From an uncultured Oscillospiraceae bacterium (GTDB taxonomy: Bacteria > Bacillota > Clostridia > Oscillospirales > Oscillospiraceae), in NCBI GenBank assembly GCA_944385065.1, contig CALWVX010000102.1, positions 1 to 6,604 of the forward strand: a DNA stretch of 6,604 bases, written 5' to 3'. A program made the translations under genes and the position numbers. Shown one piece after another: positions 1 through 5,267 of this stretch. Below the pieces are notes generated by a model. It made no database searches. It was not told the DNA's origin and saw nothing but the letters and a program-made list of their open reading frames with translations. The stretch's first letter is position 1, and the number at the start of each line of letters is the position of its first letter.

Positions 1-1803
1 GATCAATCTAAAATCCGCAACTTTTCCATTATCGCTCACATTGACCACGGAAAATCCACCCTGTCCGACCGGCTGATCGAGCTGTGTCACGCGGTGGAAC
101 AGCGGCAGATGGAGTCCCAGCTGCTGGACAACATGGACCTGGAGCGGGAGCGGGGCATCACCATCAAGGCCCGGGCGGTCCGGCTGGACTACACCGCCGC
201 CGACGGCCAGACCTACGCCCTGAACCTGATCGACACCCCGGGCCATGTGGACTTCAACTATGAGGTGTCCCGCTCTCTGGCCGCCTGCGAGGGGGCGGTG
301 CTCATCGTGGACGCCTCCCAGGGCATCGAGGCCCAGACGCTGGCCAACACCTATCTGGCCATGGAGCACGACCTGGAGATTCTCCCCGTCGTCAACAAGA
401 TCGACCTGCCTGCCGCCGATCCCAAGCGGGTGAAGGAGGAAATTGAGAACATTCTGGCTCTCCCCGCCCAGGACGCCCCGGAGATTTCCGCCAAGCAGGG
501 GATCAATATCCCCGCCGTGCTGGAGGACATTGTCCAGAACATCCCCGCCCCCCAGGGCGACCCCTCCGCCCCTCTGAAGGCTCTGGTCTTTGACAGCCAG
601 TATGACCCCTATGTGGGCGTCATCGTCTACTTCCGGGTCATGGAGGGCACCCTGAAAAAGGGGATGAACGTGACGCTGATGGCCTCCGGGGCCAGTTATC
701 AGGTGCTGGACTGCGGCTATCTGCGCCCCCTGGGCATGGACAGCTGTGAGGAGCTGGCCGCCGGCGAGGTGGGCTGGTTCACCGCCTCCATCAAGAACGT
801 GAAGGACACCCGGGTGGGCGACACCATCACCGGCACCGAGCAGCCGGCGGCCGAGCCCCTGCCCGGCTACCGCCCTGCCCAGCCCATGGTCTACTGCGGC
901 ATCTATACCGAGGACGGCAGCAAGTACCCCGACCTGCGGGATGCCCTGGAGAAGCTTCAGCTCAACGACGCCTCCCTGTCCTTCGAGCCCGAGTCCTCCG
1001 CCGCCCTGGGTTTCGGCTTCCGGTGCGGCTTCCTGGGGATGCTCCACATGGAGATCATCCAGGAGCGGCTGGAGCGGGAATTCGACCTGGACCTGGTGAC
1101 CACATTACCTTCTGTTATATATGAGGTAACTAAAACAGATGGGACTGTAGTTCGGGTGGACAACCCCCACAACTACCCCGATCCCGGCTCCATCGCCGAG
1201 GCCCGGGAGCCCTACGCCAAGGTGTCCATCATCTCGCCCCCCGACTATGTGGGCAACATCATGCCCATGTGCCAGGACCGGCGGGGAATTTTCAAGGACA
1301 TGCAGTACCTGGACACCAACTTGGTGGAGCTGCACTACTCCATGCCCATCGGGGAGATCATCTACGACTTTTTCGACGCCCTGAAGGCCAAGACCCGGGG
1401 CTACGCCTCTCTGGACTACGAGCTGGAGGACTATGAAAAGAGCGACCTGGTCAAGGTGGACCTGCTCCTCAACGGAGACCAGGTGGACGCCCTGTCCTTT
1501 ATCGCTCACCGGGACAAGGCCTACCCCCGGGCCCGGCGCATCTGCGAGAAGCTCAAGGAGAACATCCCCCGCCAGCTCTTCGAGATTCCCATTCAGGCCG
1601 CCATCGGCGGCAAGATCATCGCCCGGGAGACGGTCAAGGCCATGCGCAAGGACGTGCTGGCCAAGTGCTACGGCGGCGACATCACCCGGAAAAAGAAGCT
1701 GCTGGAAAAGCAGAAGGAAGGCAAAAAGAAAATGCGGACCCTTGGAACCGTGCAGTTGCCGACAGAGGCGTTTATGGCGGTTCTCAAGCTGGACGAGGAG
1801 TAA
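1..1803 (+). CDS. lepA: Elongation factor 4 (LepA), 5'-truncated by window edge
   Basis: Ribosome-bound translational GTPase (EF4/LepA), known for back-translocating or remodelling stalled ribosomes and assisting initiation and 30S maturation; it is cytosolic or membrane-associated. The frame is open from base 1, giving 600 codons. Family length is about 600, so only a few N-terminal residues are missing and the true start lies just upstream. Numbering from base 1, the GTPase motifs are in order: P-loop AHIDHGKST (12-20), switch I RERGITIK (49-56), DTPGH (78-82), NKID (132-135) and SAK (163-165). The EF-G-like middle domains follow, then the LepA-specific C-terminal domain with YGGDITRKKKLLEKQKEGKK and the family-typical end EAFMAVLKLDEE. 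The C terminus is therefore intact despite the repeats that follow. Two oddities: codons 368-384 are AT-rich, and the last 85 bp are duplicated downstream. There is no T-tract terminator directly after the stop, so transcription probably runs to the hairpin at 2278. The hemW gene often found next to lepA in Firmicutes does not follow here. Confidence 0.97.
   Translation, partial: DQSKIRNFSIIAHIDHGKSTLSDRLIELCHAVEQRQMESQLLDNMDLERERGITIKARAVRLDYTAADGQTYALNLIDTPGHVDFNYEVSRSLAACEGAVLIVDASQGIEAQTLANTYLAMEHDLEILPVVNKIDLPAADPKRVKEEIENILALPAQDAPEISAKQGINIPAVLEDIVQNIPAPQGDPSAPLKALVFDSQYDPYVGVIVYFRVMEGTLKKGMNVTLMASGASYQVLDCGYLRPLGMDSCEELAAGEVGWFTASIKNVKDTRVGDTITGTEQPAAEPLPGYRPAQPMVYCGIYTEDGSKYPDLRDALEKLQLNDASLSFEPESSAALGFGFRCGFLGMLHMEIIQERLEREFDLDLVTTLPSVIYEVTKTDGTVVRVDNPHNYPDPGSIAEAREPYAKVSIISPPDYVGNIMPMCQDRRGIFKDMQYLDTNLVELHYSMPIGEIIYDFFDALKAKTRGYASLDYELEDYEKSDLVKVDLLLNGDQVDALSFIAHRDKAYPRARRICEKLKENIPRQLFEIPIQAAIGGKIIARETVKAMRKDVLAKCYGGDITRKKKLLEKQKEGKKKMRTLGTVQLPTEAFMAVLKLDEE
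1102..1152 (+). other. AT-rich, A/T-ending codon patch inside lepA
   Basis: Seventeen consecutive codons (residues 368-384 counted from base 1) are about one-third G+C: 17 of 51 bases by my count. Fifteen of the 17 end in A or T, including TTA, ATA and GTA, which are rare elsewhere in the gene. The flanks return at once to G/C-ending codons. The encoded residues (TTLPSVIYEVTKTDGTVV) look normal for the family, so the shift is synonymous. It could be a gene-conversion scar from a low-GC lepA, or nucleotide sequence kept for an RNA or DNA role. The composition is seen directly; the cause is unknown. Confidence 0.75.
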
Positions 1804-1804
1804 G
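1720..1804 (+). repeat. lepA-tail direct repeat, copy 1 (in the gene)
   Basis: The last 85 bp of the lepA coding region, including the TAA stop and one further G, are repeated without a mismatch at 1968-2052, 248 bp downstream. The match ends abruptly on both sides: 1719 is A against G at 1967, and 1805 is C against A at 2053. This copy is the in-frame one that forms the functional LepA C terminus. Its final 30 bp (1774-1803) also match a third, diverged copy at 2244-2273. Confidence 0.97.
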
Positions 1805-1967
1805 CAGAGCATTTTCTTTTGGCCTTCCTGGGGCCCCGCACAGCGGGGCGGCGCTTTGCGCCGTACAAGCGTTTTGCCGGAGGCAAAACCTTGGCGGAGG
1901 GCGAATTCACTTCGCCCGAGCATTTAAAAAAACCGGGTACCCAAACGGGAGCATCCCGTTTGGGAGG
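1805..1967. repeat. Hairpin-rich spacer A between lepA-tail copies 1 and 2
   Basis: I see no gene in these 163 bp. It is a chain of short perfect inverted repeats: GCCCCGC/GCGGGGC (1833-1849, loop ACA), CGGCGC/GCGCCG (1849-1863, loop TTT), GTTTTGCC/GGCAAAAC (1871-1889, loop GGA), GGGCGAA/TTCGCCC (1899-1917) and an 11-bp stem CCCAAACGGGA/TCCCGTTTGGG (1940-1964, loop GCA). None is followed by a T-run on the + strand, so they do not look like terminators. As RNA this would be a string of stem-loops in the lepA 3' UTR. It resembles an intergenic palindromic or MITE-like element rather than coding DNA. Family membership cannot be decided without searching the genome. Confidence 0.8.
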
Positions 1968-2052
1968 GGCAAAAAGAAAATGCGGACCCTTGGAACCGTG
2001 CAGTTGCCGACAGAGGCGTTTATGGCGGTTCTCAAGCTGGACGAGGAGTAAG
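1968..2052 (+). repeat. lepA-tail direct repeat, copy 2 (out of the gene)
   Basis: An 85-bp perfect copy of 1720-1804. It lies outside lepA, beyond the stop codon and in a different frame (offset 248 bp, not a multiple of three). It begins three bases after the 11-bp hairpin ending at 1964. An ATG at 1980 lies in the lepA frame of the copy and would encode the last 23 residues of LepA, from MRTLGTVQ to KLDEE, stopping at 2049-2051. A purine-rich GGGAGGGG at 1962-1969 precedes it by about 10 nt, so translation of a tail peptide is conceivable but unproven. The absence of any substitution implies either a recent origin or ongoing homogenisation with copy 1. Confidence 0.96.
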
Positions 2053-2243
2053 ACGCCGAAGGCGGCCCCAAACGGCAGCCCAGCGCAGCGGGTGCCGTTT
2101 GGAGAGGACACTCGCCCGCAGGCGAGCGTTTCGGAGCGCAACCGCCGCATGCGGCGGCTCTTAGCGCGGAGATGAAGCAAGGGAGCGGGCGAGGAATGCC
2201 CGAGTACGGGCGTTCCGAGTAGAGCGGACTTTGCTTCGACGAC
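2053..2243. repeat. Hairpin-rich spacer B between lepA-tail copies 2 and 3
   Basis: No convincing gene in these 191 bp. Like spacer A it is built of inverted repeats, but the sequence is different: CGCC/GGCG (2054-2064), CCAAACGGCA/TGCCGTTTGG (2068-2102) enclosing CCC/GGG, CTCGCC/GGCGAG (2111-2126, loop CGCA), the 16-bp perfect palindrome CCGCCGCATGCGGCGG (2142-2157), and GGAATGCCCG/CGGGCGTTCC (2193-2216, one mismatch, loop AGTA). That last stem is nested in GAAGCAA/TTGCTTC (2174-2180 with 2231-2237). The CCAAACGG...CCGTTTGG stem is the one motif shared with spacer A. No T-tracts follow the stems. Confidence 0.78.
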
Positions 2244-2273
2244 ATGGCGGTCCTCAAGCTGGACGAAGAATAA
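2244..2273 (+). pseudogene. Third, diverged copy of the lepA 3' end (last 9 codons plus stop)
   Basis: These 30 bp encode MAVLKLDEE-stop, the exact C terminus of LepA. They match 1774-1803 at 27 of 30 positions. The three differences (GTT to GTC, and GAG to GAA twice) are all third-position and silent. Upstream of the ATG the similarity to lepA ends, and no ribosome binding site is visible, so it is not a free-standing gene. It sits 4 bp before a strong terminator hairpin. This suggests it is the original chromosomal end of lepA, cut off from the rest of the gene by whatever introduced copies 1 and 2. That history is inference; the silent-only pattern is seen. Confidence 0.8.
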
Positions 2274-2277
2274 CGGG

Positions 2278-2317
2278 GCGCCGCCCGCGGAGTATTCCGC
2301 GGGCGGCGCATTTCTCT
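2278..2317 (+). terminator. Intrinsic terminator, probably for lepA
   Basis: A perfect 13-bp GC stem, GCGCCGCCCGCGG (2278-2290) with CCGCGGGCGGCGC (2297-2309), has a 6-nt loop AGTATT and is followed by ATTTCTCT. The U-tract is short and interrupted, but the stem is very stable. It lies 4 bp after the stop of the third lepA-tail copy. That is where the native lepA terminator would be expected. Confidence 0.8.
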
Positions 2318-2341
2318 GCACGATTTTTCCGCTTTTGCCCT

Positions 2342-2370
2342 AGTCAGCGTCCAAGCCTCCGTGATATAAT
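2342..2370 (+). promoter_or_regulatory. Extended -10 promoter for the PPTase-TRIC-SSS unit
   Basis: A perfect TATAAT lies at 2365-2370, preceded by TG at 2362-2363 (TGATATAAT), which is an extended -10 box. No good TTGACA is seen about 17 bp upstream (AGTCAG at 2342-2347), which fits promoters that rely on the extended -10. The predicted transcript start is near 2377, giving a leader of about 40 nt before the GTG start at 2417. It sits just after the terminator at 2278-2317, as expected for a new transcription unit. Confidence 0.75.
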
Positions 2371-2416
2371 AGAATATCATCGGTTCGCCAACAATCAGAG
2401 GAGAGGGGGGCTTGCC

Positions 2417-2986
2417 GTGGTGGTATACGGGGCGTCCGGCCCGGACATCCGGACGCGGGCCTGGGCTCTGACAGCCCTGGCCGCGGCGGAGCACTGGGGA
2501 CTGTCTCCCCTGCCGCCGCTGGTCCGCTCCGACCGGGGCAAGCCCCGGTTTGCCCAGGAGCCGGACCGCCACTTCAACCTGAGCCACAGCGGCAGTCTGG
2601 CTCTATGCGCCCTGGACGAAGCCCCGGTGGGGGTGGACGTCCAGATCATCAAGCGCTGGCGCCCCGGGCTGCCCGCCCGGGTATGCGCTCCGGAGGAGCT
2701 GGCCTGGCTGGAGGCCCAGCCGGAACTGTGGCCCGCCTTCACCACCCTGTGGGCCCTGAAGGAGAGCCGGGTCAAATACACCGGCCAGGGGCTCACCGTC
2801 CCCATCTCCTCGATCCGGATTCCCCTCCCCGATAAAGCCCAGTCCCTGCTGGCTCTGGACGGCCTGTGGTTCCGGCTCTACTCCGGCCCGGACTGGCGCG
2901 CCGCCGTGTGCGGTCTCCGTCCCCCTCCCCCTTCCATTCTCTGGCGGGACCTCCCGCCGAAAGGAGGCGGCCCCGTTGACCTTTGA
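2417..2986 (+). CDS. Sfp-type 4'-phosphopantetheinyl transferase
   Basis: It transfers phosphopantetheine from CoA to a serine of an acyl- or peptidyl-carrier protein (fatty acid, polyketide or nonribosomal peptide synthesis) in the cytosol; the partner carrier is not in the window. From the GTG at 2417 it is 189 residues, at the short end for the Sfp/AcpT class. Family motifs in order are SDRGKPRF (38-45), FNLSHSG (53-59), VGVDVQ (71-76, Mg-binding Asp74) and WALKESRVKYTGQGL (112-126, Glu116 and Lys120). The second acidic residue of the usual D-x-E is Gln76 here, a variation on metal coordination. I chose GTG 2417 because GAGGAGAGGGGGG (2398-2410) ends 6 nt upstream and the extended -10 promoter lies about 50 bp before it. 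The frame is open further upstream but would cross the promoter and terminator; GTG 2420 is the alternative. The last 11 nt overlap the next gene. The proline-rich tail (169-189) is probably unstructured. Confidence 0.93.
   Translation: MVVYGASGPDIRTRAWALTALAAAEHWGLSPLPPLVRSDRGKPRFAQEPDRHFNLSHSGSLALCALDEAPVGVDVQIIKRWRPGLPARVCAPEELAWLEAQPELWPAFTTLWALKESRVKYTGQGLTVPISSIRIPLPDKAQSLLALDGLWFRLYSGPDWRAAVCGLRPPPPSILWRDLPPKGGGPVDL
2943..2970 (+). promoter_or_regulatory. Hairpin and anti-SD segment before the TRIC gene start
   Basis: Inside the end of the PPTase gene, GGCGGG (2943-2948) can pair with CCCGCC (2953-2958), loop ACCT. This stem ends one base before the near-perfect Shine-Dalgarno AAAGGAGG (2960-2967) of the TTG-started TRIC gene. 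The same segment holds CCTCC (2950-2954), able to pair with the SD core GGAGG (2963-2967), and CCGCC (2954-2958), able to pair with GGCGG (2966-2970). The SD-freeing and SD-hiding folds are mutually exclusive. Ribosomes finishing the PPTase would melt both, so translational coupling is a reasonable reading, but it is untested. Confidence 0.45.
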
Positions 2987-3629
2987 CTCCGGTTTTCTCT
3001 TTTTTCTGGTGGAGCTGGTGGGCACCATCGCCTTTGCCATCTCGGGGGCCATGCTGGCCATTCAGCGGGGCCTGGACCTCTTCGGCGTCATCTTTCTGGG
3101 CATGACCACCGGCGTGGGAGGCGGCGTGCTCCGGGACCTCCTTCTGGGACAGGTTCCGCCCCTGGCCTTTCTGAATTGGACCTATCTGCTGGTGGCCGCC
3201 GCCGCTGCGGGGCTGGTGTTTGCCGCCGCCCTGGCCGGCCGCCGCCGGGGCAGGTCGGAGCTGCCGGTGAACAACGCCCTGCTCAACGTCTTCGACGCGG
3301 CGGGGCTTGGCATCTTCTCCGTGATCGGGGTCCAGCACACGGTGGCCGCCGGCTTCGGCGAAAACATGTTTCTGTGCGTCTTTCTGGGCATGACCACCGG
3401 TGTGGGGGGCGGCGTGCTCCGGGATGTGCTCAGCCGCTCCACCCCCGCCATCCTGCGCAAGCATGTGTATGCTCTGGCCTCACTGGCCGGCGCCATCGTC
3501 TATTATCTGGCAAAGGACCTTCTTCCCACCGCCTCCATCGTCATCAGCGTCCTGCTGGTGGTTCTTCTGCGGGTCCTGGCCAGCTGCTACCGCTGGACCC
3601 TCCCCCGCATCCCGCCCCTGGACGAATAG
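2976..3629 (+). CDS. TRIC/UPF0126 family membrane protein (putative cation channel)
   Basis: An integral membrane protein of 217 residues, the usual length for the bacterial UPF0126 family (YicG/YadS type), which is homologous to trimeric intracellular cation channels. About seven hydrophobic segments are visible, with a basic loop GRRRGR near 88-93. It is an internal duplication: residues 40-54 and 136-150 are the same 15 residues (FLGMTTGVGGGVLRD), the glycine-rich signature of each half. At DNA level the two segments (3093-3137 and 3381-3425) match at 42 of 45 bases. The TTG start at 2976 is chosen because AAAGGAGG lies 8 nt upstream and residues 6-29 then form the expected first membrane segment. 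It overlaps the PPTase by 11 nt, so the two are probably translationally coupled. K+ or other cation conductance is known for some family members; the substrate here is not shown by sequence. Confidence 0.92.
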   Translation: MTFDSGFLFFLVELVGTIAFAISGAMLAIQRGLDLFGVIFLGMTTGVGGGVLRDLLLGQVPPLAFLNWTYLLVAAAAAGLVFAAALAGRRRGRSELPVNNALLNVFDAAGLGIFSVIGVQHTVAAGFGENMFLCVFLGMTTGVGGGVLRDVLSRSTPAILRKHVYALASLAGAIVYYLAKDLLPTASIVISVLLVVLLRVLASCYRWTLPRIPPLDE

Positions 3630-3704
3630 CCCCTCCTTTTCCCAGACAGACAGAACGCCGCTCCGCCCAGTGCGCGGAGGCCATGAAAAAGGAGCCTGCT
3701 GTTT

Positions 3705-5075
3705 ATGACCACCACCGTCGTACTTCTCATCCTGGCCTGCTATGGAGCCGTCATGTACCTCATCAGCCGCCGGGCCCGCCGGCGGGCGTCCAGCTTTCAG
3801 GATACCATCGCCGCCCCCCGCCAGACCACGCTGCTGATTCTGGCCGGCAGCGCCGTGGGCAACCAGATCGGCAGCGGTTTTGTCATCGGCGGGGCGGAGT
3901 ACGGGGCCGAGATCGGTCTGGCCGGCGCCTGGTACGGCATCGGCTGCGGACTGGCCTATTTTCTGGTGGCCGCCATGTCCTCTTTCATCCACCGGAAGGG
4001 CCTGATCTCCCTGTCCGACTACCTGAACCAGCGCTACCGGGGGACTGTCACCCAATTGGTCTACAGCGTCAGCAGCATCCTGTGCAACGTGGCGCTGCTC
4101 GCCGGTCAGCTGCTGGCAGGCCGGGCCATCTTTGTGACGCTGGGCCTCCCTCCCGCCGGAAGCGTGATCGCCGTCGCCGTCATCGCCCTGCTCTACTCCA
4201 ACACGGCGGGCCTGTGGGGGGCCATGGCGGTCTCCTCCCTCCAGAGCGCCATCATCCTGGCTGGGATGATCGCCGCGCTGGCGGCTGCGCTGCTCACCCT
4301 GAACCCGGCGGCTCTGACCGCCGCCCTGCCTCCGGAGCAGTTCAGCCTCACCGCGCTGGACGGGGAGGCCATCGTCTCCATGGCCGTCCCCATCATGCTG
4401 GTGGGGCTGGTCAACCAGTTCTCCTTTCAGAGCGTCGCCTCCGCCCGCTCCCTGCGCACCGCCCAGGGCGGCTATCTGCTGGCCGGGCTGATCCTGATCC
4501 CCACCGCCCTGATCCCTCCGCTGCTGGGCATGTTCGGGCGGGCCGCCTTTCCCTCCCTGCCGGCGGACCAGGTTTTCCCCTCCCTCCTGCTCAACCGGCT
4601 GCCCACCGCCGTGGCCGCCGTCATTCTGGCCGCGGTCATCTGCGCCGTCATCTGCTCCTGCAACATCGCCTATCTCTCCACCGCCTCCGTCACGATCTAC
4701 AGCATCTACCAGGGGATGCTGAACCCCAAGGCGGACAGCGACACCTGCCGGAGGCTGATGTTCTGGGCGGATCTGGCCGTCTGCGCCGCCGGGGTTCTCA
4801 TCGCGCTGGTGATGGACGACATTATCCAGGTCCTCTCCGCTGGGTACAGCCTCACCACCGCGGGCTGCCTGGTCCCCTTTCTGGGCGGTCTGCTGTGGAA
4901 GCGGGGCTCCACCCGGGGAGCCGTGGCCGCCTCCCTGACGGGAATGGCCGCCTGTCTGGCCGACTTCTTCGGCCTGATCCCTCTCCCCTACGCCAGCCTG
5001 ACCTGTCTCGCCCTGTCCGCCCTGGTCTATCTGGCGGTCAGCCCCCTGACCCCGGATCCCCCTGTCTCTCCATAA
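3705..5075 (+). CDS. Sodium:solute symporter family (SSS) transporter
   Basis: A multi-pass inner membrane protein of 456 residues, probably 12-13 membrane helices, that would use a Na+ gradient to import a small organic solute. Family features include the early glycine-rich stretch GNQIGSGFVIGGAEYGAEIGL (52-72, TM2 region), FQSVASARSLRTAQGGYLLAG (241-261, matching the SSS segment usually written QR-x-LAAKs), and NIAYLSTASVTIYSIYQG (320-337). In that last segment Ser325, Thr326 and Ser328 lie where the Na2-site hydroxyl residues are expected. The substrate cannot be inferred; the family covers sugars, proline, pantothenate, nucleosides and carboxylates. Start ATG 3705 has AAGGAG at 3689-3694, 10 nt upstream, and places TM1 at the N terminus followed by a basic SRRARRR (21-27). 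The 75-bp gap after the TRIC gene holds a small hairpin CTCCGC/GCGGAG (3661-3679) with no T-run, so read-through from the upstream genes is likely. A terminator follows at 5088. Confidence 0.93.
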   Translation: MTTTVVLLILACYGAVMYLISRRARRRASSFQDTIAAPRQTTLLILAGSAVGNQIGSGFVIGGAEYGAEIGLAGAWYGIGCGLAYFLVAAMSSFIHRKGLISLSDYLNQRYRGTVTQLVYSVSSILCNVALLAGQLLAGRAIFVTLGLPPAGSVIAVAVIALLYSNTAGLWGAMAVSSLQSAIILAGMIAALAAALLTLNPAALTAALPPEQFSLTALDGEAIVSMAVPIMLVGLVNQFSFQSVASARSLRTAQGGYLLAGLILIPTALIPPLLGMFGRAAFPSLPADQVFPSLLLNRLPTAVAAVILAAVICAVICSCNIAYLSTASVTIYSIYQGMLNPKADSDTCRRLMFWADLAVCAAGVLIALVMDDIIQVLSAGYSLTTAGCLVPFLGGLLWKRGSTRGAVAASLTGMAACLADFFGLIPLPYASLTCLALSALVYLAVSPLTPDPPVSP

Positions 5076-5087
5076 GTTCTCTGCCCG

Positions 5088-5120
5088 GCCGGGGACGTCG
5101 CCGTCCCCGGCTGTTTTTCT
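5088..5120 (+). terminator. Intrinsic terminator after the SSS transporter
   Basis: A perfect 10-bp stem, GCCGGGGACG (5088-5097) with CGTCCCCGGC (5102-5111), has loop TCGC and is followed directly by TGTTTTTCT. It begins 13 bp after the transporter stop. This is a textbook Rho-independent terminator closing the PPTase-TRIC-SSS unit. Confidence 0.93.
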
Positions 5121-5193
5121 GCCTGTTTCTCTCTGTTTACTTTCCAGATTTTGGAATAGGGACTTTCATTTTGTCCATTCCCGGAAAAAACGG

Positions 5194-5223
5194 TTGAGTT
5201 TCTCCGCCTCCCCATGCTATACT
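5194..5223 (+). promoter_or_regulatory. Promoter of the SLH-GH25 gene
   Basis: TTGAGT (5194-5199), an 18-bp spacer and TATACT (5218-5223), with TG one base before the -10 (TGCTATACT), form a near-consensus housekeeping promoter with an extended -10. The predicted transcript start is near 5230, leaving a leader of about 38 nt. The surrounding 5119-5267 stretch is AT-rich compared with the genes, as usual for a promoter region. I saw no convincing operator in it. Confidence 0.8.
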
Positions 5224-5267
5224 GATTTTGTATTGTTTTTCACCCCACTCAGAGAAAGGACTGCCAT

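Noticed and set aside
1833..1964. Spacer A hairpins as lepA terminators
   Set aside because: None of the stems is followed by a T-run on the + strand. The only T-rich stretch (1811-1820) lies before them, and the A-run at 1925-1932 is not placed to serve a - strand terminator after a stem.
1720..2273. CRISPR array
   Set aside because: Repeats are 85 bp or 30 bp, only three, coding in origin, with unequal spacers of 163 and 191 bp full of hairpins. This is not CRISPR geometry and no cas genes are present.
1720..2273. Diversity-generating retroelement (template and variable repeat pair at a gene's 3' end)
   Set aside because: The two long copies are identical, with no adenine-specific changes. 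The few differences in copy 3 are silent third-position changes, and no reverse transcriptase is in view.
1105..2587. Several overlapping - strand open frames across the lepA end and the repeat region
   Set aside because: They are antisense to lepA and its tail copies and their apparent similarity to one another comes from the duplicated DNA. No ribosome binding sites or recognisable domains are seen.
3661..3679. CTCCGC/GCGGAG hairpin between the TRIC and SSS genes as a terminator
   Set aside because: The stem is only 6 bp and is followed by GCCATGAAAAAGG rather than a T-tract.
3683..3704. ATG at 3683 as an earlier start for the SSS transporter
   Set aside because: It is in a different frame from the transporter, and the AAGGAG at 3689-3694 lies after it and serves ATG 3705.
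3176..5197. A 673-codon + strand open frame crossing the TRIC and SSS genes
   Set aside because: The translation is R/G/P/H-rich without motifs and spans two well-supported membrane protein genes in other frames; it is a GC-bias shadow.
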